A DNA stretch of 64,000 bases from Planctomycetota bacterium. GTDB taxonomy: Bacteria > Planctomycetota > Planctomycetia > Pirellulales > Lacipirellulaceae. The position numbers and the translations under genes were made by a program. The DNA is taken from the NCBI GenBank assembly GCA_024278955.1, contig JAJRSE010000002.1, positions 186,001-250,000 on the forward strand, in the 5' to 3' direction. Of this stretch, positions 34,497-43,248 are shown one piece after another (within the stretch, counting starts at the first letter, position 1; the number at the start of each line of letters is the position of its first letter). The notes beneath the pieces are model-generated. The model was not told the DNA's origin. It saw only the letters and a program-made list of their open reading frames with translations, and did not search any database.

Positions 34497-34636
34497 ACGA
34501 AGCTCTAGGTTTCCATCGCGGCTCAGTTTTCGGGTGCCACTGCTGGCTCGTCCAGTAGTGCGAAGCGGGTATCCGGCGTCCACTGCTGGACGAGCCAGCA
34601 GTGGCACCCAACTCGAATGTTGAGCTGTGATAGAAC
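34497..34636 (+). repeat. Dispersed palindromic element, copy B
   Basis: Arms 34532-34560 and 34581-34609 (29 bases, one G-U pair) enclose the loop CGAAGCGGGTATCCGGCGTC, nearly identical to and in the same orientation as the loop of copy A. The flanks, however, are in the orientation of copy C: the left flank ends GTTTTCGGGTGCC and the right begins GGCACCCAACTCG. The left edge ACGAAGCTCTAG is a degenerate version of the shared 12-mer. It sits between the convergent genes dnaB and frr. Confidence 0.88.
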
Positions 34637-34652
34637 ACCCTGGGGACTTGCT

Positions 34653-35213
34653 CTAATCCTCCATAACCTCGGCTTCTTTTGTCTTGGCAAGGTTGGTGAC
34701 CTGGCCTTCGAGTTTTTTGGTTAGCTCTTGGATTTCTTTTTTCGAGTCGTCGCGGTCGTCCTCGGTCATGTCGTTGTCTTTTTCTGCCTGGTCGGCATGC
34801 TTGTTGCTATCGCGTCGGATGTTGCGGATCGCGACTTTGGTTTCCTCGGCAAGTTCTTTGGTGCGTGAAACCATCGATCGGCGGGCTTCGGTCGAGAGGG
34901 CAGGGATGTTGAGTCGTATGACTTTGCCGTCGCTTTGCGGGGCGATTCCCAGGTTGGCAGCGAGGATACCTTTTTCGATGTCTTTGATGGTCGAGGGATC
35001 GAACGGGCGAATGACCAGTTGGCTTGGCTCGGGGGCGCTGACCGAAGCGATTTGCTTGATCGGCGTCGGCGAACCGTAAACGTCGATGCGCAAGGAATCG
35101 ACCAATCCTGGATTAGCTCGACCGGTGCGGATGCCGGTTAGGTCTTTTTTGAGCTTGGAAACTGCTTTTTCCATTCGCTCTTCTGCATCAAGTTGAATTT
35201 CGTCGGCGTTCAT
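34653..35213 (-). CDS. frr: Ribosome-recycling factor
   Basis: A 186-residue RRF, which with EF-G splits post-termination ribosomes. Recognisable parts are DAEERMEKAVSKLKKDLTGI, RTGRANPGLVDSLRIDVYGS, IKQIASVSAPEPSQLVIRPF and the C-terminal helix EARRSMVSRTKELAEETKVA. The ATG at 35213 begins MNADEIQLD; an in-frame upstream start at 35237 is less likely. It is the last gene of the rpsB-tsf-pyrH-frr group, 47 bases after pyrH. Confidence 0.95.
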   Translation of the reverse strand: MNADEIQLDAEERMEKAVSKLKKDLTGIRTGRANPGLVDSLRIDVYGSPTPIKQIASVSAPEPSQLVIRPFDPSTIKDIEKGILAANLGIAPQSDGKVIRLNIPALSTEARRSMVSRTKELAEETKVAIRNIRRDSNKHADQAEKDNDMTEDDRDDSKKEIQELTKKLEGQVTNLAKTKEAEVMED

Positions 35214-35260
35214 GAGGGTTACCTTTTTTTGAACCACGGAGCGGCTGTGTTATTAAAACG

Positions 35261-36016
35261 TTAAGACGCGGGGGCACTACTCGTGATCGAGGTGCCGATT
35301 TTTTCGCCGCGGACGGCTTTGACGATGTTGCCATCATGGCGGTAATTGAAAATAAGGATCGGCAGGTCGTGTTCCATGCAGTGTGCAATTGCGGTCGTGT
35401 CCATGACGCGGAGGTTTTTCTCGCGTACCTGGGTGTATGTGAGATCGCGATAGAGTACCGCATGGGGATTCTTTTCGGGATCTTCGCTGTAGACGCCTTC
35501 GACTCGGGTGGCCTTCATGAGAATGTCGGCATCGAGTTCCAACGCTTTCTGCGCGGCCGCGGTATCGGTGGTGACAAACGGTGCGCCGGTGCCGCCTGCG
35601 AGGATCACGATACGACCTTTTTCGAGATGCCGTCGAGCACGGCGGCGAATGTAAGGTTCGGCTACGCCGTCCATTTTGACGGTGCTCAACAGTCGGGTAT
35701 CGCACCCTAGCGATTCGAGGGCGTCCTGCAAGGCAAGGCCATTGATTACCGTTGCCAACATGCCCATGTAGTGGGCGGTCGCTTCTTGAATGCTCGAGTT
35801 GCCCGAGGTGAATTGGCCGCCACGAAGGATGTTGCCGCCGCCGATGACAATCGCGACCTCAACGCCTTGCTGCTGCGCTTCGTAAGTCTGTTTCGCAATA
35901 TGCACCACCTCCTGCATGCTAATGCCTCGCTCGCCGGGAGGGGCAAAGCTTTCGCCCGAAAGTTTTAAGATGATGCGGCGATACGGGCCGCTGGCTTGCG
36001 ATTCGCCGGAGGGCAT
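35261..36016 (-). CDS. pyrH: UMP kinase
   Basis: A 251-residue uridylate kinase of the amino-acid-kinase fold. The core starts [20 protein letters not shown], followed by [20 protein letters not shown] and [40 protein letters not shown] is the nucleotide-binding part and [20 protein letters not shown] follows. The frame is open to 36151, but ATG at 36016 with GGAG upstream begins just before the conserved core. It lies downstream of tsf across a bidirectional terminator-like hairpin. Confidence 0.95.
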   Translation of the reverse strand: MPSGESQASGPYRRIILKLSGESFAPPGERGISMQEVVHIAKQTYEAQQQGVEVAIVIGGGNILRGGQFTSGNSSIQEATAHYMGMLATVINGLALQDALESLGCDTRLLSTVKMDGVAEPYIRRRARRHLEKGRIVILAGGTGAPFVTTDTAAAQKALELDADILMKATRVEGVYSEDPEKNPHAVLYRDLTYTQVREKNLRVMDTTAIAHCMEHDLPILIFNYRHDGNIVKAVRGEKIGTSITSSAPAS

Positions 36017-36053
36017 GACGGGAACTCCAGGGGAGTGGTGAATTTGATGGTGT

Positions 36054-36088
36054 AAAAAAAGCCTGAAGGTTTGAACCTTCAGGCTTTT
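36054..36088 (-). terminator. Bidirectional terminator-like hairpin between tsf and pyrH
   Basis: AAAAGCCTGAAGG and CCTTCAGGCTTTT form a stem of about 13 bp with a short loop, with a run of T on each strand (AAAAAAA at 36054-36060 on the plus strand reads as T on the minus strand). For the leftward transcript it lies directly after tsf and would end or attenuate transcription before pyrH. Confidence 0.85.
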
Positions 36089-36101
36089 GTTGGAGACCTC
36101 A

Positions 36102-36950
36102 TTAGGCCGCTGTGGCGTCGGGGCTCGTTTCGCCGAGCTGCCAGCGGACAAACTTTTTAAGTTTCATGCCGCCTGCCTTGGCGACATTGCCGACGGTTTG
36201 TTTATCGTCTTTGACAAAAGGCTGCTCTTCGAGCACGTGCTCGGCGTAGTAGTTTCGCATACGGCCTTCGATCATTTTCTCGATGATATTCTCGGGCTTG
36301 CCTTCTTTGCGGGCACGTTCTTTCTGTAGCTCGCGTTCTTCTTCGACCTTGGCCAAATCCAAATCGTCTTTGGTCAGGGCAAGCGGATTCATGGCCGCGA
36401 TGTGCAGACAGACTTCCTTGGCAAGTTCGTCGTTTCCGCCTTCGACTTCGAGTAAGACGCCGATTTTTGACATGTGGACAAAACCGCCTGAGGGGGCGTC
36501 GAAACGCTCGATACGTGCCAGTCGAAATACCTCGCGAATCTTGTTCTGAATCTCATCGCGTTGTTCTTCGAGTGTCGCACCTTCTTTGGAAGGCGAAGGC
36601 TGGGCCCAAAGGTCTTCGGGGCTCGAAGCCCCTGGGCCGGTGGCCAATTGCTTCGCCAAATCGTTGGCTAGTTGGATGAACTCTTCGTTGGAAGAGACCG
36701 GTGCCGACTCGCATTGCAATTCGACAATGGCTCCCACGCTTTCGCCCACGCTTGCGTAGATGCCAATGCGGCCTTCGTCGGTCGAGCGGTCTTGCCGCTT
36801 GCCCATGAATTTCTTACCAGATTCGCGTAGGGTTTGAACCGCGACTTCCATGTCTCCGTTTGCCTCGGAAAGCGCTTTTTTGCATTCCATCATTGGCAGC
36901 TGGGTGTCGTCGCGTAATTTCTTCACCATCGCGGCAGTGATTTCAGCCAT
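36102..36950 (-). CDS. tsf: Elongation factor Ts
   Basis: A 282-residue EF-Ts, the nucleotide-exchange factor of EF-Tu. The N-terminal UBA-like domain and EF-Tu contact are clear: [20 protein letters not shown] and [40 protein letters not shown] and [20 protein letters not shown] belong to the core; further on come [19 protein letters not shown] and [20 protein letters not shown]. The length matches the family. rpsB lies 157 bases upstream. Confidence 0.96.
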   Translation of the reverse strand: MAEITAAMVKKLRDDTQLPMMECKKALSEANGDMEVAVQTLRESGKKFMGKRQDRSTDEGRIGIYASVGESVGAIVELQCESAPVSSNEEFIQLANDLAKQLATGPGASSPEDLWAQPSPSKEGATLEEQRDEIQNKIREVFRLARIERFDAPSGGFVHMSKIGVLLEVEGGNDELAKEVCLHIAAMNPLALTKDDLDLAKVEEERELQKERARKEGKPENIIEKMIEGRMRNYYAEHVLEEQPFVKDDKQTVGNVAKAGGMKLKKFVRWQLGETSPDATAA

Positions 36951-37107
36951 GGCGGGTTACTCCTCGTTTTTTCACGATGAAATTTGTTGTTTCGCTGGCA
37001 AGCAGGGAGCTGCCAAACATATAAGTTGCCTAAAAATTCGGTGAGCCAAAACGCTGGCCAGCCGGAAAGACGCACCGGCGGTCAACGCAACGGACAAAAC
37101 GCTTTTT

Positions 37108-37863
37108 CTAGGAAGCAACCGTGACGCCCTTGGCGGCTGGCTTTTCAGACCCTTCGGCTTTTTGTTGCTGCTGGGCAGCCGCGGTGGCTTTTCCTTCAGC
37201 AATTGCGTCGGCCAAGATGCTTAGGATCAGATCGATCGAACGCATGCTGTCGTCGTTGCCGGGGATCGGTAGGTCGACCACGTCGGGATCGCAATCGGTA
37301 TCGATCAGCGCCACGGTGGCGATGCCAAGTTTGCGGGCTTCTTTGACTGCGTTTTTCTCTTTTTTCGGATCGATGATGATCATGCACTCAGGCAGCCGGT
37401 TCATGGTTCGCATGCCGTTAAGGTTGCGAAACATCTTTCGGTATTCACGGTTGAGTGAAGACTGCATTTTTTTGGAGTACGAGTTGATCTCTTCGCTTTC
37501 ACGAATTTTTTCCAACTCTTCGAGTCGCGTAAGGCGGCTGCGAATCGTGCGGAAGTTGGTGAGCGTACCGCCCAACCAGCGGTCGTTGACATAAGGCATG
37601 CCACAACGCTCAGCCGACTTTTGAACCGTCTCGCCCGCTTGGCGTTTGGTGCCCACGATCAAGGCAAGGCTGCCGCGAGAGGAGACATCGGCGAGATATT
37701 TCTTGGCTCGAAGAAGGCCGCGAATAGTTTCGCGGACGTCGATGATATGGATTTTATTGCGGCGGGCGTAAATGTACGGCCGCATCTTGGGGTTCCAGCG
37801 ACTCGAGCGGTGGCCAAAATGCACACCCGACTCGACCAGTTTTTCTACCAAGGTTGAAGGCAT
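37108..37863 (-). CDS. rpsB: Small ribosomal subunit protein uS2
   Basis: A 251-residue uS2. The family sequence is plain: [80 protein letters not shown] and [21 protein letters not shown] Gln/Ala-rich C-terminal tail follows. ATG at 37863 (MPSTLVEKL) has GGAG 7 bases upstream; the frame remains open to 37917. It heads the rpsB-tsf-pyrH-frr cluster. Confidence 0.96.
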   Translation of the reverse strand: MPSTLVEKLVESGVHFGHRSSRWNPKMRPYIYARRNKIHIIDVRETIRGLLRAKKYLADVSSRGSLALIVGTKRQAGETVQKSAERCGMPYVNDRWLGGTLTNFRTIRSRLTRLEELEKIRESEEINSYSKKMQSSLNREYRKMFRNLNGMRTMNRLPECMIIIDPKKEKNAVKEARKLGIATVALIDTDCDPDVVDLPIPGNDDSMRSIDLILSILADAIAEGKATAAAQQQQKAEGSEKPAAKGVTVAS

Positions 37864-38177
37864 AAACAATACTCCTGCGGAAGGCACACCGGCGATGTCC
37901 CCCTTGGTTGGCAGCACTAGCGCTGCCGGGGCGTCCGGCGTTAGTCAACTCATCGGCCAGGAAACACAAACTTGCCACTGGTCTGGACCGTGCAGACCAA
38001 TTTAGCCCCTCAATATAGCGACTTTGGCAAAAGGGGTCAATCGCCTTGCCGCAACGACTTTGCCGTTGTCCGGGCCTTTCCCAGGCCAGTGGCTGAGGCC
38101 TTGAGTGCGAGCTTTGCACTCTGGGGATCTTCCGAGGTGTTCCTTGAAAAGTGCTGTTTCTTGAAGAGTTACGGCTG

Positions 38178-39197
38178 TCAGGCGTTGATTGCCTTGAGAC
38201 CATCGACAAGGTCGTCGTGGAGGAGGCCGTTTGTGGCTAGGACGCCGTGGTTTTTGGCCAGGGTTCGGCCTTGAGAGAAGTCGAGCGGTTTGCCCTTGAG
38301 GTCGGTAACGCGCCCGCCCGCTTCTTCGACGATAATCGAGCCAGCAGCTTGGTCCCAAATTTTTTCGCGGTAATCGGGCCGAAGATTCGAGAGCAACCGC
38401 AGGTTGACTTCGCCTCCGCCGGCAGCGAGTACCGCGTACTTGGCTTGGCTATCCATTGGCACAGGTTTGGCCAGGATGCCGAGCCTTGCCACAAGCTGGC
38501 CAATTCCACCGGTGTTGGTGTGAGATTTTTCGACGGATTGCATCAAACGAGCCTCTGAGATTTTTATGCACTCCGAAACACGAAGCTGCCGCCAGGCGGC
38601 TTGGTCGTCTTCTAGGCTGCGCACAAAAGTGCCGCTGGTGCGTCGGGCAACAAGCAGCGAACCGCTGCCTCCCTTCTCGGGCCGCATACCGCCGGCAAGC
38701 TCGGGACATCCCAAGGCTCCGACTCGCACGACGTTGTCGCGGATGTAAGCGAGTGCAACCGCGTACTGGTCGCCACGCAAAAAGCCCTTGGTGCCGTCAA
38801 CCGGGTCGAGGGTCCAGAAGTTTTCGGTCGGCTCGCCGTTGCCGCGGTCGATCCATTGGCAAATGTCGTCAGGCGTTGCGCCGGGAATGTTTGGCTGAAG
38901 CAGCTCGGTAATCTGCTTGAGCGTCTTGCGACCTTCGGCAGATTGCAAGGCCTCGGAGCTCTCTTCACCGACGAAACCCATTTCGGGGAAGGTCTCTTCG
39001 AGCCGCTTGCCGAGGAGTGCTTGGGCGGCAAAATCGGCGACCGTCACCGGCGATTTGTCGTCTTTTGCTAGGGTAGCGACAACCATCTCACGTTGAATTC
39101 GGCGTACAAGCTGGGCCGCTTCGGTTACCGCCGCGATGGCGAACCGGACTTTGGAGCATTCAATCGGAGAAGAGCATGAATGATTCGGAGAAGACAT
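38178..39197 (-). CDS. 3'(2'),5'-bisphosphate nucleotidase / inositol monophosphatase family (CysQ/HAL2-like)
   Basis: A 339-residue metal-dependent phosphatase. Typical segments are KSPVTVADFAAQALLGKRL, MGFVGEESSEAL (metal-site Glu pair), FWTLDPVDGTKGFLRGDQYA (the DPxDGT motif) and DQAAGSIIVEEAGGRVTDLKG near the end. The combination KGFLRGDQYAVALAYI is characteristic of PAP phosphatases, which remove the by-product of sulfation and sulfate assimilation, rather than inositol monophosphatases. ATG at 39197 is preferred; a longer frame would run into the tRNA gene just upstream. Confidence 0.87.
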   Translation of the reverse strand: MSSPNHSCSSPIECSKVRFAIAAVTEAAQLVRRIQREMVVATLAKDDKSPVTVADFAAQALLGKRLEETFPEMGFVGEESSEALQSAEGRKTLKQITELLQPNIPGATPDDICQWIDRGNGEPTENFWTLDPVDGTKGFLRGDQYAVALAYIRDNVVRVGALGCPELAGGMRPEKGGSGSLLVARRTSGTFVRSLEDDQAAWRQLRVSECIKISEARLMQSVEKSHTNTGGIGQLVARLGILAKPVPMDSQAKYAVLAAGGGEVNLRLLSNLRPDYREKIWDQAAGSIIVEEAGGRVTDLKGKPLDFSQGRTLAKNHGVLATNGLLHDDLVDGLKAINA

Positions 39198-39227
39198 GAA
39201 AAATACTACGTAGCTGCTAAAAAAAGC

Positions 39228-39298
39228 TACCCCGCCAGGACTTGAACCTGGAATGAGGGAATCAAAATCCCTAGTGTTACCAATTACACTACGGGGTA
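39228..39298 (-). tRNA. tRNA-Gln (TTG anticodon)
   Basis: The minus strand reads a full 71-base cloverleaf. The acceptor stem is TACCCCG paired with CGGGGTA, the D-arm is in GTGTAATTGGTAACAC, the anticodon stem is AGGGA/TCCCT around loop TTTTGAT with anticodon TTG, and the T-arm is CAGGTTCAAGTCCTG. The 3' CCA is not encoded. It reads codon CAA and, by wobble, CAG. Confidence 0.93.
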
Positions 39299-39407
39299 AA
39301 GGTGGCTTGGTGAGCCATGCCCACAGGCCCGGCCTGCATGGTAATCTACGCGATTTGAGACGATTCCGAAAGTGTGTTCCAAATAAAAAGGTGCCCAAGA
39401 CCGTCGG

Positions 39408-40097
39408 TTACGGGTCGGGGCTCGTGGGGGGGTTGTTCTCTTTTTCTCGCATCCGGCTGGCCACGGCGAAGGTAACCTGCTCTAGCTCTCGGGCCAGGTC
39501 GACGCCAACTTTGCTAATACCTTCGGGAACGGTAAGCGTGACGGGAGCAAAGTTGACAATTCCGCCCACACCAGCAGCAACCAACTGGTCTGCGACCGCT
39601 TGAGCATGAGAGGCGGGAACTGCGACCAAACCCAGTTCGATCTGCTTTTTGACGAGTACTTCGTCCATCTTGGCAATATCGTAGATTTCGACGCCTTCGA
39701 TTTGAGTGCCTATTTTTGCAGGGTCAGAGTCAAAGGCGGCTTCAAGTCGGAATCCCTGCCGCGCGAATCCACGGTAGCCCAGCAAGGCCCTTCCCAGGTT
39801 GCCGACGCCAATAAGGGCGACGCGCCATTCGCGGTCTGTGCCCAAGATGCTGCGTATAGCGGTCACTAGCTCGTCGCACCGATAACCGATGCCAGGGTGG
39901 CCAAAGTGCCCAAAATGGGCGAGGTCTTTGCGAACTTGGGCGTCGGTAAACCCGAGCCGGCGGCCGAGCTGGCTGCTGCTGGTTGTCTCGTGGCTATCGC
40001 TGATGAGGTGTTGAAGCTCGCGCAGGTAAAGGCTGAGCCGGTTGACGACCGCAGGCGGCACCGAGGTGGAATCAGAATTTGGTTTGGATGTGCTCAT
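39408..40097 (-). CDS. rex: Redox-sensing transcriptional repressor Rex
   Basis: A 229-residue Rex, a repressor that senses the NADH/NAD+ ratio. The winged-helix DNA-binding part is RLSLYLRELQHLISDSHETT to GFTDAQVRKDLAHFGHFGHP. The Rossmann domain begins VALIGVGNLGRALLGYRGFA, with LEAAFDSDPAKIGTQIEGVE and QIELGLVAVPASHAQAVADQ. The C-terminal domain-swap helix is EGISKVGVDLARELEQVTF. ATG at 40097 is preferred to 40157. Targets cannot be told here; no obvious Rex operator was noticed nearby. Confidence 0.94.
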   Translation of the reverse strand: MSTSKPNSDSTSVPPAVVNRLSLYLRELQHLISDSHETTSSSQLGRRLGFTDAQVRKDLAHFGHFGHPGIGYRCDELVTAIRSILGTDREWRVALIGVGNLGRALLGYRGFARQGFRLEAAFDSDPAKIGTQIEGVEIYDIAKMDEVLVKKQIELGLVAVPASHAQAVADQLVAAGVGGIVNFAPVTLTVPEGISKVGVDLARELEQVTFAVASRMREKENNPPTSPDP

Positions 40098-40573
40098 AAG
40101 AACGAGGCAAGTTCTTTGGGGGAAACAGCCTGGGCAAGGATTCCTTAGCCAGGCCACTCTATCAGTAGCTCTATTCTAACGACAAGACAAACAGGGTGCC
40201 AAAATTATGCCCGAGGGCCTTACAGGATAACGAGTTACGACAAAAATTACGTCCCAGATAACCGCTAGGAAACGCGAAACAGCATTTGTCGCTACGTCTC
40301 CCCCATTTTTTGTATGCCAGACGACCCGACAGTCGCCCTGATTGGCACGATCGCTACGGCGGAATTTATCGTCAGCGGGTTTTCAGGTCCGGCAATTTGC
40401 AACGTTTCGGTGGTAACGATTACGCATGGCAGGTTGCATAGGCAGTGTATGAAAAAAACAACATCTAGCTAAGGGAGGATGCTTGCACTGGTCGAAAAGT
40501 GCTATGGAAGGGGTCTTCCCCATTTTGACCAAGCTGTGTATGTCCCCCAGGCAAATCTTGAAGGAGAATTACG
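40098..40573. other. Divergent intergenic region between rex and the YTV-repeat gene
   Basis: About 475 bases without a supported gene. A short ORF at 40483-40791 overlaps the next gene in another frame and looks spurious. An SD-like GAAGGAG lies about 7 bases ahead of the ATG at 40574. Promoters for both flanking genes are presumably inside, but I see no clear -10/-35 pair or operator. Confidence 0.45.
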
Positions 40574-42004
40574 ATGAGCACGAAGTCTGTAGTGCAAGCT
40601 CTCGCGGTCCTCGCCTTAGTGGTGCTACCGTCGGTAGCAAAGGCGGGTTACTGTGGAGCAGCGCGATACAATGGTTGTACGCCTCGCTGTCATCAGCAGC
40701 GTTGCCATACCGTGATGAAGACCGTGAAGTGCGTAAAGTGGGAACGCCAATGCGAAACCCGCTATCGCACTGTTTACGACCGGGTTTGTGAAGATCGGGT
40801 TATCAATGTGAAACGCTATGTTCGCGAGCAACGCACCAAGCAAGTTTGCTATACCGTGTGCAAGCCCGTTTGGGAAACCAAGCAGCGTACTTACACCGTG
40901 TGCAAGCCTGTTTGGGAAACCAAGCAGCGTACTTACACCGTGTGCAAGCCCGTTTGGGAAACTCGCACTCGCAACGTTTGCTACACCGTGTGCAAGCCTG
41001 TTTGGGAAACCAAGCAGCGCACTTACACCGTGTGCAAGCCTGTTTGGGAAACCAAGCAACGGACTTACACGGTATGTAAGCCTGTTTGGGAAACTCGAAC
41101 TCGCGAAGTTCCTTACACCGTGTGCAAGCCTGTTTGGGAAACCAAGCAACGTAGCTACACCGTGCAACGACCTGTGTATGAGACGCGAACTCAAGAGTAC
41201 ACCTACTACGTACGTAAGAAAGTTCCTTACACCCGTACGGTTCAGGTAAAGAGCGGTCACTGGGAATCTCGTAGCTACGAGGTTGCTCGCCCTGCTTGCA
41301 CGAAAACTATTCGTGAGCCTGGAACATTCGAGTGGGATCCTAGCAAGTGTGCCTGTGTCTATCGCCCAGGTCCTTGCCGTAAGCTTGTGTGCCAGCCCCC
41401 ACCGCGAACTTGCTGCAAGCGAGTTTGGGTGCCTACCTGTCACACCAAAGAGATCCAGTGCTGCAAAACCGTATGCGAAGCCCGCACGGGTACTCGCTGC
41501 TACAAAGTTTGCAAAATGGTTCCTGAAACCAAAACTTGCAGCTACAAAGTTTGCCGCATGGTTTCCGAGCAGCGAACTAAGACGGTATGCTACAAAGTTT
41601 GCCGCATGGTTCCTGAAACCAAAACTTGCTGCTACAAGGTTTGCCGCATGGTCCCTGAGACCAAGACTTGCTGCTACAAGGTTTGCCGCATGGTGCCTGA
41701 GCAGCGAACCAAGACGGTATGCTACAAGGTTTGCAAGATGGTTCCTGAAACCAAGACTTGCTGCTACAAAGTTTGCCGCATGGTCCCTGAAACCAAGACT
41801 TGCTGCTACAAGGTTTGCCGCATGGTTCCTGAGAAGCGAACCAAGACGGTATGCTACTCGGTATGTGTGCCAGTCTGCGAGCAGAAGACCATCAAGGTAT
41901 CGAAGTGTGTTCCACGGAAAGTTGCTTATACCGTCACACGCTGCGTTCCTCGTGTCTACTGCAAGCAAGTCCCCGTATGCGTTCGCTGCCCTCGTTGCCG
42001 ATAG
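40574..42004 (+). CDS. Cys-rich YTV-repeat cell-surface protein
   Basis: A 476-residue exported protein typical of planctomycetes (YTV repeat family). A signal peptide (MSTKSVVQALAVLALVVLPS, cleavage near AKA) is followed by two repeat arrays. Array one (about residues 92-205) has seven copies of YTVCKPVWE and one of YTVQRPVYE. Array two (about 309-440) has eight copies of YKVC(K/R)MV(P/S)E and one of YSVCVPVCE. In both arrays the unit lengths are 14 or 16 residues, mostly in the order 14-14-16. A unique Cys/Pro-rich region (CVYRPGPCRKLVCQPPPRTC) separates them. Many cysteines suggest disulfide crosslinking in the cell wall, which is inference. An SD-like GAAGGAG precedes the ATG. A hairpin terminator follows. 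Confidence 0.85.
   Translation: MSTKSVVQALAVLALVVLPSVAKAGYCGAARYNGCTPRCHQQRCHTVMKTVKCVKWERQCETRYRTVYDRVCEDRVINVKRYVREQRTKQVCYTVCKPVWETKQRTYTVCKPVWETKQRTYTVCKPVWETRTRNVCYTVCKPVWETKQRTYTVCKPVWETKQRTYTVCKPVWETRTREVPYTVCKPVWETKQRSYTVQRPVYETRTQEYTYYVRKKVPYTRTVQVKSGHWESRSYEVARPACTKTIREPGTFEWDPSKCACVYRPGPCRKLVCQPPPRTCCKRVWVPTCHTKEIQCCKTVCEARTGTRCYKVCKMVPETKTCSYKVCRMVSEQRTKTVCYKVCRMVPETKTCCYKVCRMVPETKTCCYKVCRMVPEQRTKTVCYKVCKMVPETKTCCYKVCRMVPETKTCCYKVCRMVPEKRTKTVCYSVCVPVCEQKTIKVSKCVPRKVAYTVTRCVPRVYCKQVPVCVRCPRCR
40846..41200 (+). repeat. In-gene tandem repeat, array 1 (42-48 base units)
   Basis: Tandem units of 42 bases (14 codons) and 48 bases (16 codons) encode YTVCKPVWE-type repeats. Neighbouring units share most bases, for instance TACACCGTGTGCAAGCC recurs in most copies, which suggests recent amplification or gene conversion inside the gene. 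This is coding repeat, not a CRISPR array. Confidence 0.88.
41460..41880 (+). repeat. In-gene tandem repeat, array 2 (42-48 base units)
   Basis: Nine in-frame units encode (C/S)YKVCRMVPE-type repeats. TGCTACAAGGTTTGCCGCATG-like segments recur nearly unchanged. The order of 14- and 16-residue units (A, A, B) repeats at least twice in full and matches array 1. Confidence 0.88.
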
Positions 42005-42073
42005 TCGACAGTTTGGGAGAGTGAGCCTCTTTTCTTCATCGTAGGAAAGAGGGCTTGGTCAACGCTTTTGATC

Positions 42074-42115
42074 GGCGGCTCGATTCACCTCAGGTGAATC
42101 GGGTCGCCGTTTTTT
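42074..42115 (+). terminator. Intrinsic terminator after the YTV-repeat gene
   Basis: GGCGGCTCGATTCACCT and AGGTGAATCGGGTCGCC pair into a stem of about 15 bp with a short loop and a few mismatches, followed by TTTTTT. It lies about 70 bases after the stop. Confidence 0.85.
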
Positions 42116-42254
42116 CGTGGCATTGCACCTGATTGAATGAACATTACTGCCACAACCTCGCGTTGAAATCTGGGCCATTTCCGCATAGCGGTAGGTAGGC
42201 CCGCCGTTTACGGCGTGTCAACGCTCTAGGCACAAAGCAATCGGAACGAAAACC

Positions 42255-42941
42255 CTACGCCCGTTTTCGCCGACGGTTACCCATGCCCAACAGACTGAGT
42301 AGGGCCAGTGCAAACGTCGAGGGTTCGGGGATCGCCACTTGGCCGAACCGAATGTTGTCGATTCCGATATTGTCGCTAGAGGCCCCCAGATTGCGAGCGT
42401 CGATTTCTAGGATAAGCTGGGGTGCCGTGAGCGGAGACGCAGTGAAGTCGAAGGGCGTACTCGTTGCACCGGAGATAAAAACATCTGTCTGCAAAAAAAG
42501 ATCGCTGCCCCCGTCGCTGACACGCACGGCATCAATGGTGTAATCGGTATTAGGCCAACCTGCCGCGTCGAACTCGTAAAGCTGGACCAGAAAGCCTGGG
42601 TCGGCTGTAAGCGTAACGGTAAGCACGCCAGTACTACCGGTCGCCTCGTAGAGGACATTCACTAGGTCACCATACCCTGTGGTCCACAAGGTTGGATCGG
42701 AGTCTCCATAGGAAATCTGGACGTCCGGCGTAAAGCCTTCAGTACCCACGCCATACCCAAACATTCCCTCTGTGGTTGCTTCCACGTCGTCTCCGTACGC
42801 CTGGTCTACGTTATCGAAGTTCGCAACCGTGCCTTGGTCAAAGGTGAGGATGGTCGCGCTAGCAACTGCCGGCAAGAATGCAAAGGAGGTTGCAAAGAGA
42901 ATCGCTGCGAATACCGGGAGTCGGTTTTTCTTGGTGGTCAT
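42255..42941 (-). CDS. PEP-CTERM sorting domain protein
   Basis: A 228-residue secreted protein. It begins MTTKKNRLPVFAAILFATSF with a clear signal peptide. The body is a beta-rich domain of unknown function (FDNVDQAYGDDVEATTEGMF, ILEIDARNLGASSDNIGIDN). The C-terminus IPEPSTFALALLSLLGM and NRRRKRA is a PEP-CTERM anchor, removed by exosortase in the inner membrane. It is the second such protein in the window, so an exosortase (epsH/xrt) gene should exist elsewhere. ATG at 42941 with AAAGGAAG upstream is preferred to an earlier start. Confidence 0.82.
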   Translation of the reverse strand: MTTKKNRLPVFAAILFATSFAFLPAVASATILTFDQGTVANFDNVDQAYGDDVEATTEGMFGYGVGTEGFTPDVQISYGDSDPTLWTTGYGDLVNVLYEATGSTGVLTVTLTADPGFLVQLYEFDAAGWPNTDYTIDAVRVSDGGSDLFLQTDVFISGATSTPFDFTASPLTAPQLILEIDARNLGASSDNIGIDNIRFGQVAIPEPSTFALALLSLLGMGNRRRKRA

Positions 42942-43248
42942 GGAGTCTTCCTTTTTATCGAGGGTCACCGAACACATGCAACATAACTAGACGTTCGGCC
43001 AATTGCGGAACAGCAAAGACGAGCGAGAGCCCGACCCTACCCCTCCCTCCCCCGAAAGTCAAGGATTCCCCGTGTTTTTTCTGCTCGGCCTCGACCGTAT
43101 GTGTACGCCGTGCCCTTCGTTGAGGAGGGGGATGTCCGATTTCCTCAAAACGATCCTCCCGAGTGCGAAAGGTGCGTTCCGCTACGTTCTAGGAATCGTG
43201 GTACAATAAAGCGGGATAAGAGTTCAGGTGATACTCGAAGGCAAATCG

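Noticed and set aside
40850-41870. CRISPR array, because of regular direct repeats
   Set aside because: The repeats are in-frame coding with multiples of three, have no unique spacers, and lie in a signal-peptide protein; no cas gene is present.
40625-41968. 447-codon open frame on the minus strand opposite the YTV-repeat gene
   Set aside because: It is produced by the repeat's biased codons. It has no start signal or recognisable domain, while the plus strand has a signal peptide and the known repeat.
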